Source: a marine gamma proteobacterium HTCC2148
Lineage (GTDB): Bacteria > Pseudomonadota > Gammaproteobacteria > Pseudomonadales > Halieaceae
Assembly: GCA_000156295.1 (NCBI GenBank)
Contig: DS999234.1
Coordinates: forward strand, 1-64,000
Reading direction: 5' to 3'
DNA: 64,000 nt
Made by a program: the position numbers and the translations under genes
Part shown: positions 43,315 through 53,058 of the stretch, one piece after another
Layout of the letters: each line of letters begins with the position of its first letter
Numbering within the stretch: the stretch's first letter is position 1
Notes under the pieces: model-generated
What the model was told of the DNA's origin: nothing
The model's input: only the letters and a program-made list of their open reading frames with translations
The model's database searches: none

Positions 43315-44727
43315 ATGCCAAAGCTCACTCGCCCTCTCAAACTCGCTGCATATTGCAGCACACTTGTATTTTCAGTTCTATTCTCCGTTACCGCCGCCGC
43401 CAGCAAACCCAATATCGTAATGGTTGTGATGGACAACTTTGGTTATGGGGAAGTTGGCGTGTATGGCGGTGGCATGTTGCGCGGAGCTCCAACACCCAAT
43501 ATCGATAGCATCGCAACAGAAGGGTTCCAGCTTACCAATTTCAATGTTGAGGCCGAATGCACCCCCTCCCGTTCATCCTTAATGACGGGGCGTTATGGCA
43601 TACGCACCCGGCAACGCCCCAACGATGAACCTCGGGGCATCTGGTATGGCATTACCCCCTGGGAGATCACCCTGGCAGAGATGCTGTCAGACGCGGGGTA
43701 TGCAACGGGGATGTTCGGCAAATGGCATCTGGGCGATGAAGAGGGCCGCTATCCCACAGATCAGGGCTTTGACGAGTGGTACGGTATACCCAACTCCTCA
43801 GACCAGGCCTTTTGGCCTGATAGCGATAGCTTCCAGAAAGATGCCGGGGTGGAATTCACTCATGTCATGGAGTCCAAACGGGGTCAGAAACCGAAAAAAA
43901 AGGACGTCTATGGTCGCGAAAAGCGCAAGACTATCGACCGGGAAATCACAGATCGCGCTATCGATTTCATCAAGCGCAAGGCCAAAGCGGGTAAGCCGTT
44001 CTTTGCTTACCTGCCTTACACGCAAACTCATGAACCGGTTGATGCCCATCCCGACTTCAAAGGCAGCACCGGCAACGGCAGTTTCGCCGACGTTCTAGCA
44101 CAGACTGACTCTTACGTGGGCGAGTTACTGAAGACGATTGATAACCTCGGCTTTAAAGACAACACTATCTTTATCTTTACCTCAGACAACGGTCGCGAAG
44201 GTATAAAGCGATCCTTTGGATTCACCGGACCATGGCGAGGAACAATGTTTGCTCCCTACGAAGGCTCACTGCGTGTGCCCTTCCTGATCCGCTATCCGGA
44301 TAAAATTCCGGCCAAAAAAGTATCAAACGACATCGTTCACTTAATCGATATATTCCCTACCATTGCCAAGCTATCCGGCGGTGAGATACCACAGGACCGA
44401 ATACTGGACGGCGTGGACCAAACAGATTTTCTCACAGGCAAATCTGAGAAATCTGCCAGAGAATCCGTAATCATCTATATCGGCAACGAACTCTTTGGTG
44501 TGAAATGGCGTAACTGGAAAATGCTTCTCAAGGAAATTGACGAAGACAGCTACGCGATTCAAACCATGGCCTACCCATCAATTTATAATTTAATTGTTGA
44601 TCCCAAGGAAGAAGAGCCTGAAAAATTCTATCTCGATGATACCTGGGTAGACACGCCACTATGGCGAGTTGTAGAAGAGCACACTGCCTCTATTGAAGCG
44701 GACAAGGGCGCACCGCCCGAGCAATGA
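43315..44727 (+). CDS. Exported sulfatase (arylsulfatase type)
   Basis: A 470-residue sulfatase with a signal peptide (SVTAAAS). PNIVMVVMDNFGYGEVG holds the first calcium ligands, and CTPSRSSLMTGRYG contains Cys82 in C-x-P-S-R, the formylglycine site of type I sulfatases. FGKWHLGD, PYTQTHEP and TSDNGREG carry further active-site Lys, His and Asp/Asn. It hydrolyses a sulfate ester in the periplasm; substrate could be an algal polysaccharide or a small aromatic sulfate. A maturase is not in the window. It precedes the thioesterase by 51 bases in the same direction. Confidence 0.92.
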   Translation: MPKLTRPLKLAAYCSTLVFSVLFSVTAAASKPNIVMVVMDNFGYGEVGVYGGGMLRGAPTPNIDSIATEGFQLTNFNVEAECTPSRSSLMTGRYGIRTRQRPNDEPRGIWYGITPWEITLAEMLSDAGYATGMFGKWHLGDEEGRYPTDQGFDEWYGIPNSSDQAFWPDSDSFQKDAGVEFTHVMESKRGQKPKKKDVYGREKRKTIDREITDRAIDFIKRKAKAGKPFFAYLPYTQTHEPVDAHPDFKGSTGNGSFADVLAQTDSYVGELLKTIDNLGFKDNTIFIFTSDNGREGIKRSFGFTGPWRGTMFAPYEGSLRVPFLIRYPDKIPAKKVSNDIVHLIDIFPTIAKLSGGEIPQDRILDGVDQTDFLTGKSEKSARESVIIYIGNELFGVKWRNWKMLLKEIDEDSYAIQTMAYPSIYNLIVDPKEEEPEKFYLDDTWVDTPLWRVVEEHTASIEADKGAPPEQ

Positions 44728-44778
44728 GATGTGGCTCACAGCCCTCTGTCACCCCTTTTCCTTTAGCGAGACAAATCT

Positions 44779-45258
44779 ATGCCCGAGACCGCACTTTTCA
44801 CTGCTTTTACTGAAGTAAAACCGGAGTGGATTGATTTTAACGGCCACATGAACATGGGCTACTATCTCGTGGCTTTTGACCATATCGCAACCGACCAGTT
44901 CTACAACTCAATGAACATCGGCATAGCACACAAACAGGCCCTGGGTATGACCACTTTCACGCTGGGGGCTAACATAGACTTTATCCGCGAAGTGCTTGCG
45001 GGCGACACACTCAGACTGACCAGTCAGCTGGCAGACTATGACCATAAACGCTTGCACTACATTCACCGTATGTACCATGCCGATAAGGGGTATCTGGCGG
45101 CCACCAACGAATGCCTGGGTATGTATATCGACTTGGAAACGCGCCGCAGCGCCAGCTTCAACGATGAGCAGATGGCGCGGTTTGAACAGGAACTGGAGCG
45201 GGGGAAACAGGTTCCTTTGGCCGAAGAATTTGGTCGCAAGCTGGGCATTCGACGCTAA
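44779..45258 (+). CDS. Hotdog-fold thioesterase
   Basis: A 159-residue acyl-CoA thioesterase of the 4-hydroxybenzoyl-CoA thioesterase-like hotdog group. IDFNGHMNMGYYLVAFDHIATDQF is the signature with the catalytic Asp/His region, split here as WIDFNGHMNMGYY then VAFDHIATDQF. It should hydrolyse a CoA thioester in the cytoplasm; the related betaine/carnitine thioesterases suggest small substrates, but this is not secure. It ends 19 bases from the convergent exonuclease. Confidence 0.85.
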   Translation: MPETALFTAFTEVKPEWIDFNGHMNMGYYLVAFDHIATDQFYNSMNIGIAHKQALGMTTFTLGANIDFIREVLAGDTLRLTSQLADYDHKRLHYIHRMYHADKGYLAATNECLGMYIDLETRRSASFNDEQMARFEQELERGKQVPLAEEFGRKLGIRR

Positions 45259-45277
45259 ACGGCGAGGCAAGCCCAAG

Positions 45278-45898
45278 TCACAGCTGACAGGCGCTCTCCC
45301 AAAATTTGCCTACAGCATGCTTTGGCGTTTTTGCCACCCTCTGCATTTGCTTGAAATCTATTGCCGATATAGCGTACCGCCGTCGAACGTCATTCAACAT
45401 CGCAAGCCAGAGCTTCGCCGTCATTTCAGAGTCATACAGGGCCCGGTGAAAAACACCCTCTACAGGAATATTCATGAACTCAACCAAGGTACCCAACTTG
45501 TGATCGGGCGCTTGCTGAAAGATTCGACGAGCGGCGAGCATGGAGCAGGAGAACTGTCCTGTATAGCTTAGTGCAATCCGTTCCAATTCAGCGTCGAGGA
45601 ATCGCTTATCGAATGATGCATTATGAGCCACCAGGTTGTCCTCGCCTATGAAGTCAGCAAAGTCTCGCATCACGTCACTGCACGGCCGGGCATCCGCAAG
45701 CATCAGGTTTGTAATCCCAGTAAAGGATTCGATGAAGCTGTCGACACGGCGACCTGGATTCATCAGTTCCTGAAAACGCGCAGTGACTTTCCCACTCTCA
45801 ATGCGTACCGCTCCAATTTCAATAGCACGATCGCCCTCCCCCGGGGACAAACCTGTGGTTTCAAAATCAAGGACTACTACGGTATCGGCGTTAGGCAC
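45278..45898 (-). CDS. DEDDh 3'-5' exonuclease (DnaQ/RNase T-like)
   Basis: A 206-residue exonuclease domain. VLDFETTGL holds the D-x-E pair, HNASFDKRFL the ExoII Asp, and HRALYDSEMT the ExoIII H-x-A-x-x-D, so the four acidic residues and the His of the DEDDh group are present. It could be a proofreading-like or nucleic-acid maturation exonuclease acting alone; no polymerase domain is attached. The start is a GTG at 45898 with a GAGAG site. Confidence 0.9.
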   Translation of the reverse strand: MPNADTVVVLDFETTGLSPGEGDRAIEIGAVRIESGKVTARFQELMNPGRRVDSFIESFTGITNLMLADARPCSDVMRDFADFIGEDNLVAHNASFDKRFLDAELERIALSYTGQFSCSMLAARRIFQQAPDHKLGTLVEFMNIPVEGVFHRALYDSEMTAKLWLAMLNDVRRRYAISAIDFKQMQRVAKTPKHAVGKFWESACQL

Positions 45899-46148
45899 AC
45901 TAAAGCTCTCATCTGAGTTCGTACCCCAGGGTGTAATCAGTTGGGGTCACTGTCTTCAGCTTACCACCGAAGAGAATAGACGCGTTAGTCGGTGTGGACC
46001 TTTGCCGGCGAGTTCAGTTTGAATTGACGCTCCGCCATGCTGGACCTTTCATCAATAAAAAATCAAAAAAACCCGCCTTATATTGATCGCCTTCGCGGTC
46101 CCAATATTTTATCCTTCAGGGGCAAAGCTCCTAGGTAAGGAAAAAGCA

Positions 46149-47099
46149 GTGGAAGGTTTTATCGGCAATGAGAAACTCATCAGCGGCGAAAAGCTGCGCA
46201 GCTACAACCAGCGCACCAATCTGCGCGGGTGTCTGCAAACGGGAAGCCACCTGACCGCTATCTCGCTCGCTGCCTATGCCTTGCATAACAGTTGGGGCAG
46301 CTACTGGGCAGCCTTGTGGTTTGTCGTATTGGGCACGCTACTGAACTTTCTTTACGCGGGACAGCACGAGCTGTCCCACTGGACAGTGTTCAAAGCCCGC
46401 AGGCCCAATAACCTGTTTGGTCACCTGTTCGGATTTATCCTGTTAATGCCCAGAGAGCACGATCGCATGGAGCACTACCAACACCATCGACATACCCAGG
46501 ATCCGGATCTGGATGGCGAGCTTCAGGGCAGCCCCTATTTCAACACTCGCAGCTATCTCTGGTATGCCTCGGGCCTGGGCTATTGGACAGGTATTATCTG
46601 GCGCACCTTCGGTACTGCTTTCAAACTAAGATTTCCCGCATTCTTTACCGCAAAACAATGCCTACTATCGACGCTGGAGGCGCGCCTTTACCTCTTCGGC
46701 TATCTGCTGATCGCCCTGCTGTCCTGGTACCTGCAAAGCTGGGCGGTGATCGCCTACTGGATCGCTCCCATGTTCGCCACTAAATTCATTCACAACTGCC
46801 AGAACCTGGCAGAGCACACCGGCATGCCCAATGAATCCGACATTCTCATTAACACCCGCACCATCAAAAGCAACGCTTTACTCAACTGGCTGGCCTGGAA
46901 CATGCCCTACCACACCGCACATCACACCTATCCCGCGGTTCCCTTTTATAAATTGCCCCAACTCCACGCTGAGATGGTTGCAGCCAGCGGGTGTGAGCCC
47001 GAAACTATCAGCTACTTAAGCTATCAATGGCATATGCTAAGAAAGCTGCGCCGTGAAGGCAGCTCGAAGTATAAGGGTAAACCGCTCAGTAGCTATTAG
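46149..47099 (+). CDS. Membrane fatty acid desaturase
   Basis: A ~316-residue di-iron membrane desaturase. The three His boxes are intact: HELSHW (HxxxH), HYQHHRHT (HxxHH), and HTAHHTYP (HxxHH), with two pairs of hydrophobic helices between them. It would introduce a double bond into, or hydroxylate, a lipid or carotenoid chain at the membrane. The GTG at 46149 with AAGGA upstream is chosen; the frame is open to a TTG at 46083. It overlaps the ribosome site of the next gene, implying coupling. Substrate chain is unknown. Confidence 0.88.
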   Translation: MEGFIGNEKLISGEKLRSYNQRTNLRGCLQTGSHLTAISLAAYALHNSWGSYWAALWFVVLGTLLNFLYAGQHELSHWTVFKARRPNNLFGHLFGFILLMPREHDRMEHYQHHRHTQDPDLDGELQGSPYFNTRSYLWYASGLGYWTGIIWRTFGTAFKLRFPAFFTAKQCLLSTLEARLYLFGYLLIALLSWYLQSWAVIAYWIAPMFATKFIHNCQNLAEHTGMPNESDILINTRTIKSNALLNWLAWNMPYHTAHHTYPAVPFYKLPQLHAEMVAASGCEPETISYLSYQWHMLRKLRREGSSKYKGKPLSSY

Positions 47100-47110
47100 G
47101 AGGCTTGGCC

Positions 47111-47956
47111 ATGCAGGACCTCGTTGTATACCAGTCTCTTTGGGGCATGCAGACCTGTAACACCAATGTCGCGACTCGCCCCCATGAAGAGGTTTTTGCA
47201 CAGGCAGCGCAAGCCAAATTCGCGGGCCTTTGTCTGGATCCCGGTGTCAGTCAAATTGAGGAGTACCTGGCCCTAAAGCCCTTTTATCAGCAGTACCAGA
47301 TGGGCTGTCTGGTCAACGTATTTCCTAATACGGTAGAGGAGATGAGGCCGTTACTGGAATTCAGTAAAGAAATGGGTGCTCCCTATGCCAATGTTATCGC
47401 TCCCGTGTTCCCGCTCACCGTTGAGGATGCGGTCCCCATTATCAGGACCTGGCTCGAAATGGCCGACGACATCGGCATGCCCATCAAATTCGAAACACAT
47501 CGGGATTGTATTACCAACGACATGTTCATGACCCTACAGTTACTTGACGCTATTCCCGAATTGCGCCTCACGGCTGACCTGTCACACTATTGCCTCAATC
47601 GCGAGATGAGCGCGCCAATAACGGCGCAAAACCAGGCGTGGATTCAGCAACTCCTGGAACGCTCCGACAGTTTTCAAGGGCGGATCTCCAGTCACGAGCA
47701 AATCCAGCTGCCATTGCACTTCCCACAAACCCAGAAATGGATTGGCATTTTCAAAGATTGGTGGAAGCGAGGCTTTCGATCATGGCGTACCAGGGCAGGT
47801 GACAACGAAACACTGATTTTCCTGTGCGAGCTTGGCCCGCCTGAATACGCCTTTACCGATGCCAATAACGAGGAATTGTCTGATCGCTTTGAGGAGGCCA
47901 TAAGGATTCGAAGCTGGGTTCAGGCAATCTGGCAGGAGCTGGAGGCAGAGCTTTAA
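47111..47956 (+). CDS. Sugar-phosphate isomerase/epimerase-like TIM-barrel protein
   Basis: A 281-residue AP-endonuclease-2/xylose-isomerase-like TIM barrel. GMPIKFETHRDCIT holds a likely metal Glu, LTADLSHYCLN a metal Asp/His, and RISSHEQIQ and ELGPPEY further strands. Members are isomerases, epimerases or dehydratases with divalent metal. AGGAGG overlaps the desaturase stop and sits 7 bases before the ATG at 47111, so the two genes are co-translated. A functional link to a membrane desaturase is unusual. Confidence 0.8.
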   Translation: MQDLVVYQSLWGMQTCNTNVATRPHEEVFAQAAQAKFAGLCLDPGVSQIEEYLALKPFYQQYQMGCLVNVFPNTVEEMRPLLEFSKEMGAPYANVIAPVFPLTVEDAVPIIRTWLEMADDIGMPIKFETHRDCITNDMFMTLQLLDAIPELRLTADLSHYCLNREMSAPITAQNQAWIQQLLERSDSFQGRISSHEQIQLPLHFPQTQKWIGIFKDWWKRGFRSWRTRAGDNETLIFLCELGPPEYAFTDANNEELSDRFEEAIRIRSWVQAIWQELEAEL

Positions 47957-48061
47957 AAGCAGGGCCGGATTGGCAATAAAGAACGCGAGAAGATTGAAAA
48001 CTTGTCAGCCTCCGCCACGATGCTATATTTCATTCATTCGCTTAAAACAAGGAGTAGGGAT

Positions 48062-51000
48062 TTGCGCCAATCGGCGTCTTTTGTGTATCTAATCCGTTTT
48101 CTGTCATGCATTACTCTGGCTGTGTCGATCTACGCTCACGGCGCTCCCAACACTGTCAGTATTCCAGACGGAAAGGTTACCCTTCTGCAATCCATTCTGG
48201 TGAATACCACTTGGCCCAATGAAAGTGAGATCGACAATTTCATTATTGGGCTATACGGTAAAAACAGACAACTTACGCGCTCCTTAAAACGCGAACTGGA
48301 TGGTTTTACAGTGCGCGGAAAGCCCGTAAAAATTACCGTCTTCGATGCTCTGAGCAATGCCAGAAATGCTCACATCCTCGTACTTTCCTCAGCGGAAAAC
48401 TCTCGACTGGCAGCTATCGAAAACGCATTGAAAGGCAGTCAAACTCTGATCGTTAGCGATGGCGCGACCGATAAAGATCGAATCATGGTCAACTTTACGC
48501 AACCGGACAAGAACCGTCTTTCCTTTGAACTCAACCGCAGTAATATCATTGACGCTGGAATTTCCCTGTCACGGGATATGCTGCTGTTCGGCGGCAGCAA
48601 ACTGGATGTCGCCGCCATCTATCAGGAAACCGAGGCAAAACTGGAACGCGCGAATGCTGTGGCAAACGAGCAACAAAAACTGCTGGCAGACCAGAAGAGC
48701 ACCATCGACAGTCAACAGCAAGAAGTTGAGCGCAACCGTAGCGAACTATCACTATTGGAGCTACAACTAGACGCGATACAAAGTACGCTGGCTGACAGCG
48801 AGAGCCGACTTGAGAAGAACGCTGCGGCACTGATAAAAAAAGAAGACATACTGGCTGAAAAAGAAGCATACATCGACAGCTACTCCCAGAGAATAGAGCG
48901 CAACCTAAAGCGGTTGGAGGACCAGCAAGCGGCGATCGCTGAGAAAGAGCGCCAGATTGCGGATCAGGATAAGGTGCTGATGAAACAGGTCAGCACCATC
49001 GAGAGCCAGCGATTTATCCTGATCGCCGCAGCGGTCACCCTGCTTTTGGTGATATCTCTCATTGTCGTTATATTTCGAGGATATAGAAGCAAGCATCGGC
49101 TCGCGCTACAATTGGAAGGAAAGAGCCGGGAGCTGGGCGTCGCCAACGACAAACTGGTGCAGGTCACTGAAGCCAAAAGTCGGTTTCTTTCCGCCATGAG
49201 CCATGAAATTCGTACGCCCATGAACGGCGTCATTGGTATGGCGGAACTGTTGGAGGGCACCGATCTTACTAACCAGCAGGGTGAGTATGTTTCTCTAATT
49301 ATCAAATCTGCAGACACGCTCCTGGGCCTCATCAACGATATTCTCGACTTCTCCAAGATTGAAGCCGGAAGGCTGGATCTTGAACATATTCCCTTCAACC
49401 TGCGAGATATTCTGGGAGACACTCTACAAACCCTGGCCCTTCGCGCAAACGAAAAAGACATTGAACTCACCTTTCATATTCCGCCTGATATACCGGACAA
49501 ATTGATTGGCGATCCCCTTCGACTCAGGCAGGTCATCGTTAATCTGGTTGGCAATGCCATCAAGTTCACCGAGGTTGGGGAGGTCGCGGTTGATCTTCTT
49601 TTGCAATCGATTTCTGACTCCGACATTCAGCTAGTATTTGAAGTGCGAGATTCAGGTATTGGCATTTCAGACGCACAGCAAAGCAAAGTTTTTAAGGCTT
49701 TCGACCAGGCAGACACCTCTACCACCCGACAGTTTGGCGGCACTGGTCTGGGGCTGGCGATCGCCCGCCAACTCACGGAAATGATGGGCGGCACGATGGC
49801 CGTGCGAAGTAAGCTCAACGAGGGGAGCACCTTCTCCTTTAGTGCCAGCTTCGGCTTGCCCGAGCAGCCTGAAACCGTGGCACTGGAGCCGCAGGAGCTA
49901 AAAGGTCTGAACGCGCTGGTGGTCGACGACAACAGTACTAATCGAATGATACTCGAGGAATTATTGGTGAACTGGGGTATGTCCGCATGCGTTGTAGACA
50001 GCGGCGAGAAGGCGCTCGAGGAATTGAAACGCGCCGAAGACAACAATATGGCGTTTGCAGTGGCGCTGCTAGATGTAATGATGCCCAACATGGATGGGTT
50101 CGAACTCGCTGCGAGAATCCGTCAGCGTCCCAAGCAAAACAAGACCCGCATCCTGATGCTCACTTCAGCTGGACGCTCAAACACTGAACAGATCAGTCAG
50201 CGACTCGATATTTCACGCGTGCTATTGAAGCCTACCAAGCAGTTTGATTTGCAAAGAGCGATTACCGATGCACTGGGCGTGACCACCAGTCACACCGTCA
50301 AAAAAGTTCAGAATCTGGTGCCGGGCCCGGAAGCTCGTCGAGTGCTATTAGTGGAAGACAACCCGGTTAACCTGAAAGTAGCATTGGAGCTGCTGCGTAA
50401 ACGGGGTCACAGTATTGAGGTTGCGCGCAACGGCGCAGAGGCGGTGGAGGCCGCTGCGAAAGAAGATTTTGACGTCGTGCTAATGGATGTGCACATGCCA
50501 GTAATGGACGGCCTGACCGCCACCCGTATTATTCGTGAGCGAGAGCGCGTCGACAAGGTAGCGCATGTGCCCATCATCGCCCTGACCGCGGGAGCAACCT
50601 TAGAAGACAGGGAAAATAGCATCACTGCAGGAATGACTGATTTCGTCAGCAAACCGTTCAAATCAGATGAGCTTTTCCAAGCCGTAGAAAGCAGTTCGAT
50701 GAGTGCGGCGAGCGCAGTCAGCGCCGATACGGCTGGCAACTCAGCGGTTCGCTCAGGCAATGAGCCCTGCCTTGACTGGCAGGGAGCGCTAAGAAACCTT
50801 GAAGGCGACGAGAATTTTCTTCACGAACTTGCCCAGATGTTTTTATCCCAGTACCCCGCGCTGCTGCAAGCCGTAGAAGCGGCCGTATCCAGCGAAGATG
50901 CAGATGAATTGAAAAAGGCGGCTCACTCGCTGAAAGGCTCAGCTCTGGTAATAGGCGGGCAGGCCACTGCCGCGGCGGCGCTGTCTCTTGAAAATGTGGG

Positions 51001-51118
51001 ACACAGCGGAGACTTTCCCGAGGCCTCACCGTGCCTAAACAGCTTGCAGGGAAATCTAGCAGAACTAAAGGTTGCGTTATTGACACAGCTGGGCGCTAGT
51101 CAGGTTGATGCGTCCTAG
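48062..51118 (+). CDS. YfiR-domain hybrid histidine kinase (BarA-like HK-REC-REC-Hpt)
   Basis: A 1018-residue sensor. Residues 1-30 form a signal/anchor, ~38-178 a periplasmic YfiR (DUF4154)-like domain, 185-315 a long coiled coil, 318-338 the inner-membrane helix, then HisKA with His381 in SHEIRTP, HATPase with N498, D530 and a complete TGLGL box, REC1 (Asp671), REC2 (Asp809), and Hpt with His956 in HSLKGS. All phospho-relay residues are present. YfiR normally represses a diguanylate cyclase; here it is fused to a kinase. The TTG at 48062 with AAGGAG is much better than an upstream TTG. It converges on a PP2C phosphatase gene with overlapping stops. Confidence 0.9.
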   Translation: MRQSASFVYLIRFLSCITLAVSIYAHGAPNTVSIPDGKVTLLQSILVNTTWPNESEIDNFIIGLYGKNRQLTRSLKRELDGFTVRGKPVKITVFDALSNARNAHILVLSSAENSRLAAIENALKGSQTLIVSDGATDKDRIMVNFTQPDKNRLSFELNRSNIIDAGISLSRDMLLFGGSKLDVAAIYQETEAKLERANAVANEQQKLLADQKSTIDSQQQEVERNRSELSLLELQLDAIQSTLADSESRLEKNAAALIKKEDILAEKEAYIDSYSQRIERNLKRLEDQQAAIAEKERQIADQDKVLMKQVSTIESQRFILIAAAVTLLLVISLIVVIFRGYRSKHRLALQLEGKSRELGVANDKLVQVTEAKSRFLSAMSHEIRTPMNGVIGMAELLEGTDLTNQQGEYVSLIIKSADTLLGLINDILDFSKIEAGRLDLEHIPFNLRDILGDTLQTLALRANEKDIELTFHIPPDIPDKLIGDPLRLRQVIVNLVGNAIKFTEVGEVAVDLLLQSISDSDIQLVFEVRDSGIGISDAQQSKVFKAFDQADTSTTRQFGGTGLGLAIARQLTEMMGGTMAVRSKLNEGSTFSFSASFGLPEQPETVALEPQELKGLNALVVDDNSTNRMILEELLVNWGMSACVVDSGEKALEELKRAEDNNMAFAVALLDVMMPNMDGFELAARIRQRPKQNKTRILMLTSAGRSNTEQISQRLDISRVLLKPTKQFDLQRAITDALGVTTSHTVKKVQNLVPGPEARRVLLVEDNPVNLKVALELLRKRGHSIEVARNGAEAVEAAAKEDFDVVLMDVHMPVMDGLTATRIIRERERVDKVAHVPIIALTAGATLEDRENSITAGMTDFVSKPFKSDELFQAVESSSMSAASAVSADTAGNSAVRSGNEPCLDWQGALRNLEGDENFLHELAQMFLSQYPALLQAVEAAVSSEDADELKKAAHSLKGSALVIGGQATAAAALSLENVGHSGDFPEASPCLNSLQGNLAELKVALLTQLGASQVDAS

Positions 51119-52896
51119 TTTTCCCCAGGCAAATCAGCGCGCAGGGAATTTACAACGGCTCGAAACTGTTCCTGGTTGTCAGCGCTAAGTGAAGCCAGAG
51201 TTTCATGGGCCCCCAGAATTCGGGCGCCCTGTTGCTCGGGGCTGAGGCTTGCAGCATTAATAGCCGTCATGCCGTGCGGCAGGCTCTGGGTGTTCGGGTT
51301 AATGTGTTCCAACACACTGGTCATGCTCAATTCATCGAACAGCTTGCGGACGTCGGGAGAAACCGCTTGCAGATTCACAGATTCCGGATGCAATGTCACA
51401 ATTTCGTGCAGCGTTCCAAGGCAAGTGCTGTCCATGTGCTCACAGTTTCCGAGATCCAGGGTGAGTTCTGCGCACTGTTCCAGCATGGCATTCGAGCAAT
51501 CGAGCAATGACTGACCACACAGCCAGGTGACAGCGCCGGAAATACTGATATAAGCATGACCATCCGACGAGCCTTGCTGAAGCTCAGGCGGAGGAGCGAG
51601 GGGTTCATGCTGCTGCCGCGTTTCCCTGGGTACCGCATCATCAAAATGGCTTTCGCCCTCGGCGCGCTCGAGAAGAAACATCGTAATATCATCGCGGTCA
51701 CTACCGACACCCCGAACAGCACTTGCATATAAATTACCAAGCAACTCCTCCCTGTTTTGGCTGGAATTTAGTGCATCTGCAATATCCTCGGTGCGGGGAG
51801 AGTCCGGCCCACCATCCAGCACACCGTCGGTATAAAGCATCATCCGATCGCCGTCGGTCAGCGTGAATTCATGTTCCTCATAGCCAGCCCCCGGCTCAAG
51901 CCCGAGAGCGGGGCCCGTGCGCTCCAACATCAATGGTGAACCCTTCGCAGGATTCAGAACACAGGGTGTGTGACCCGCCGATGCCAACCAACCACGACCG
52001 GAGTGCAAATCAAGCAGTACGTAAACCGCTGTAATAAAGGCACCGGGCGCCGACAGCATATCGTAGAGCCGACTGTTCAAACGCTCGAGCACTTGGTTGG
52101 GCATTAACACCTTTTCATGACGGTCCAATTGCTTCAAACGCAACTTGAACAAAACGGAAAGCATCGCTGCAGCCACACCGTGACCGGCGGCATCCGCGAT
52201 GACCAGACCAAGATGCTTTTCGTCCAACATGACAGCGTCATAAAAATCGCCACCGACGCTGCTACCAGGACGGTATAGCGTCTCCATACACCAGCCCGGA
52301 ATTACCGGTGGCTCCTGGGGTAGCAGCGCTCGCTGTATAATTTCAGCCCTGTTCAGATCTGCCTGAATAACCGCGGCCTGGTTCTGCAGCACATGGCAAA
52401 CCTGCTGTAACTGATCTACCTTCTCTGCGAGCTGCGAATTACTGTCCTCCAGCTCCGCATATAGTCGCTTTCGCTCTCGTTCCAGTTCGATATGATCCAT
52501 CGCATTACGCACGGCCACGCGTACCCGAGGTACCTCAGGTGGCTTGGGCAGATAGTCAAATGCGCCGCTTTGAAGGGCCTCCACTGCCGCGTCAAAGGTC
52601 TCTAACCCGGAAAGAATTATCCACAGTGGCTGCGGGCAATGCTCCTGGGCCCATTTCATCAGCTCCAGGCCATCCATGTTCGGCATAACGACATCGGTAA
52701 CTACGACGTCGATGGCCATCGTTTGCAAAACTTTCTGGGCCTCAAGCCCATCCTCAACCTCCAGCACCTTAGCGGGGTTGAGCTGACCGAGACCTCGGGT
52801 GACGATTTTGCGCACCATGGGGTCGTCATCAACGACCAGAAATACAGGTCCAAGCTTGTCCGGGAGATCAGTTCCGGGGGAAACACTGTTTGTCAT
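51115..52896 (-). CDS. REC-PP2C (SpoIIE)-STAS signalling phosphatase
   Basis: A 593-residue protein. An N-terminal receiver (about residues 18-135) has acceptor Asp68 in VVTDVVMPNMDG, then a coiled coil, a PP2C/SpoIIE phosphatase (GGDFYDA, IADAAGHG and a late DRDDIT metal site), and a C-terminal STAS-like anti-sigma-antagonist domain (about 450-555). Such proteins dephosphorylate STAS partners in partner-switching pathways controlling stress sigma factors or motility. GGGAGG sits 7 bases before the ATG at 52896; the nearer ATG at 52902 is too close. It overlaps the hybrid kinase stop by 4 bases, tail to tail. Confidence 0.9.
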   Translation of the reverse strand: MTNSVSPGTDLPDKLGPVFLVVDDDPMVRKIVTRGLGQLNPAKVLEVEDGLEAQKVLQTMAIDVVVTDVVMPNMDGLELMKWAQEHCPQPLWIILSGLETFDAAVEALQSGAFDYLPKPPEVPRVRVAVRNAMDHIELERERKRLYAELEDSNSQLAEKVDQLQQVCHVLQNQAAVIQADLNRAEIIQRALLPQEPPVIPGWCMETLYRPGSSVGGDFYDAVMLDEKHLGLVIADAAGHGVAAAMLSVLFKLRLKQLDRHEKVLMPNQVLERLNSRLYDMLSAPGAFITAVYVLLDLHSGRGWLASAGHTPCVLNPAKGSPLMLERTGPALGLEPGAGYEEHEFTLTDGDRMMLYTDGVLDGGPDSPRTEDIADALNSSQNREELLGNLYASAVRGVGSDRDDITMFLLERAEGESHFDDAVPRETRQQHEPLAPPPELQQGSSDGHAYISISGAVTWLCGQSLLDCSNAMLEQCAELTLDLGNCEHMDSTCLGTLHEIVTLHPESVNLQAVSPDVRKLFDELSMTSVLEHINPNTQSLPHGMTAINAASLSPEQQGARILGAHETLASLSADNQEQFRAVVNSLRADLPGEN

Positions 52897-53058
52897 GGCC
52901 ATACCTCCCAACGTTCAGACCACAGGATAGTGACAAGTAAAGGACGTAGTAGCGCAAATGTCCAATTTGCATGTGACCCTCCATTACAGCACACACGGCT
53001 CGTGCTCACCGATCTGGTCCTGGGCCTGCGCTAGGGAATTCTGCGATTTACGCCAAAT

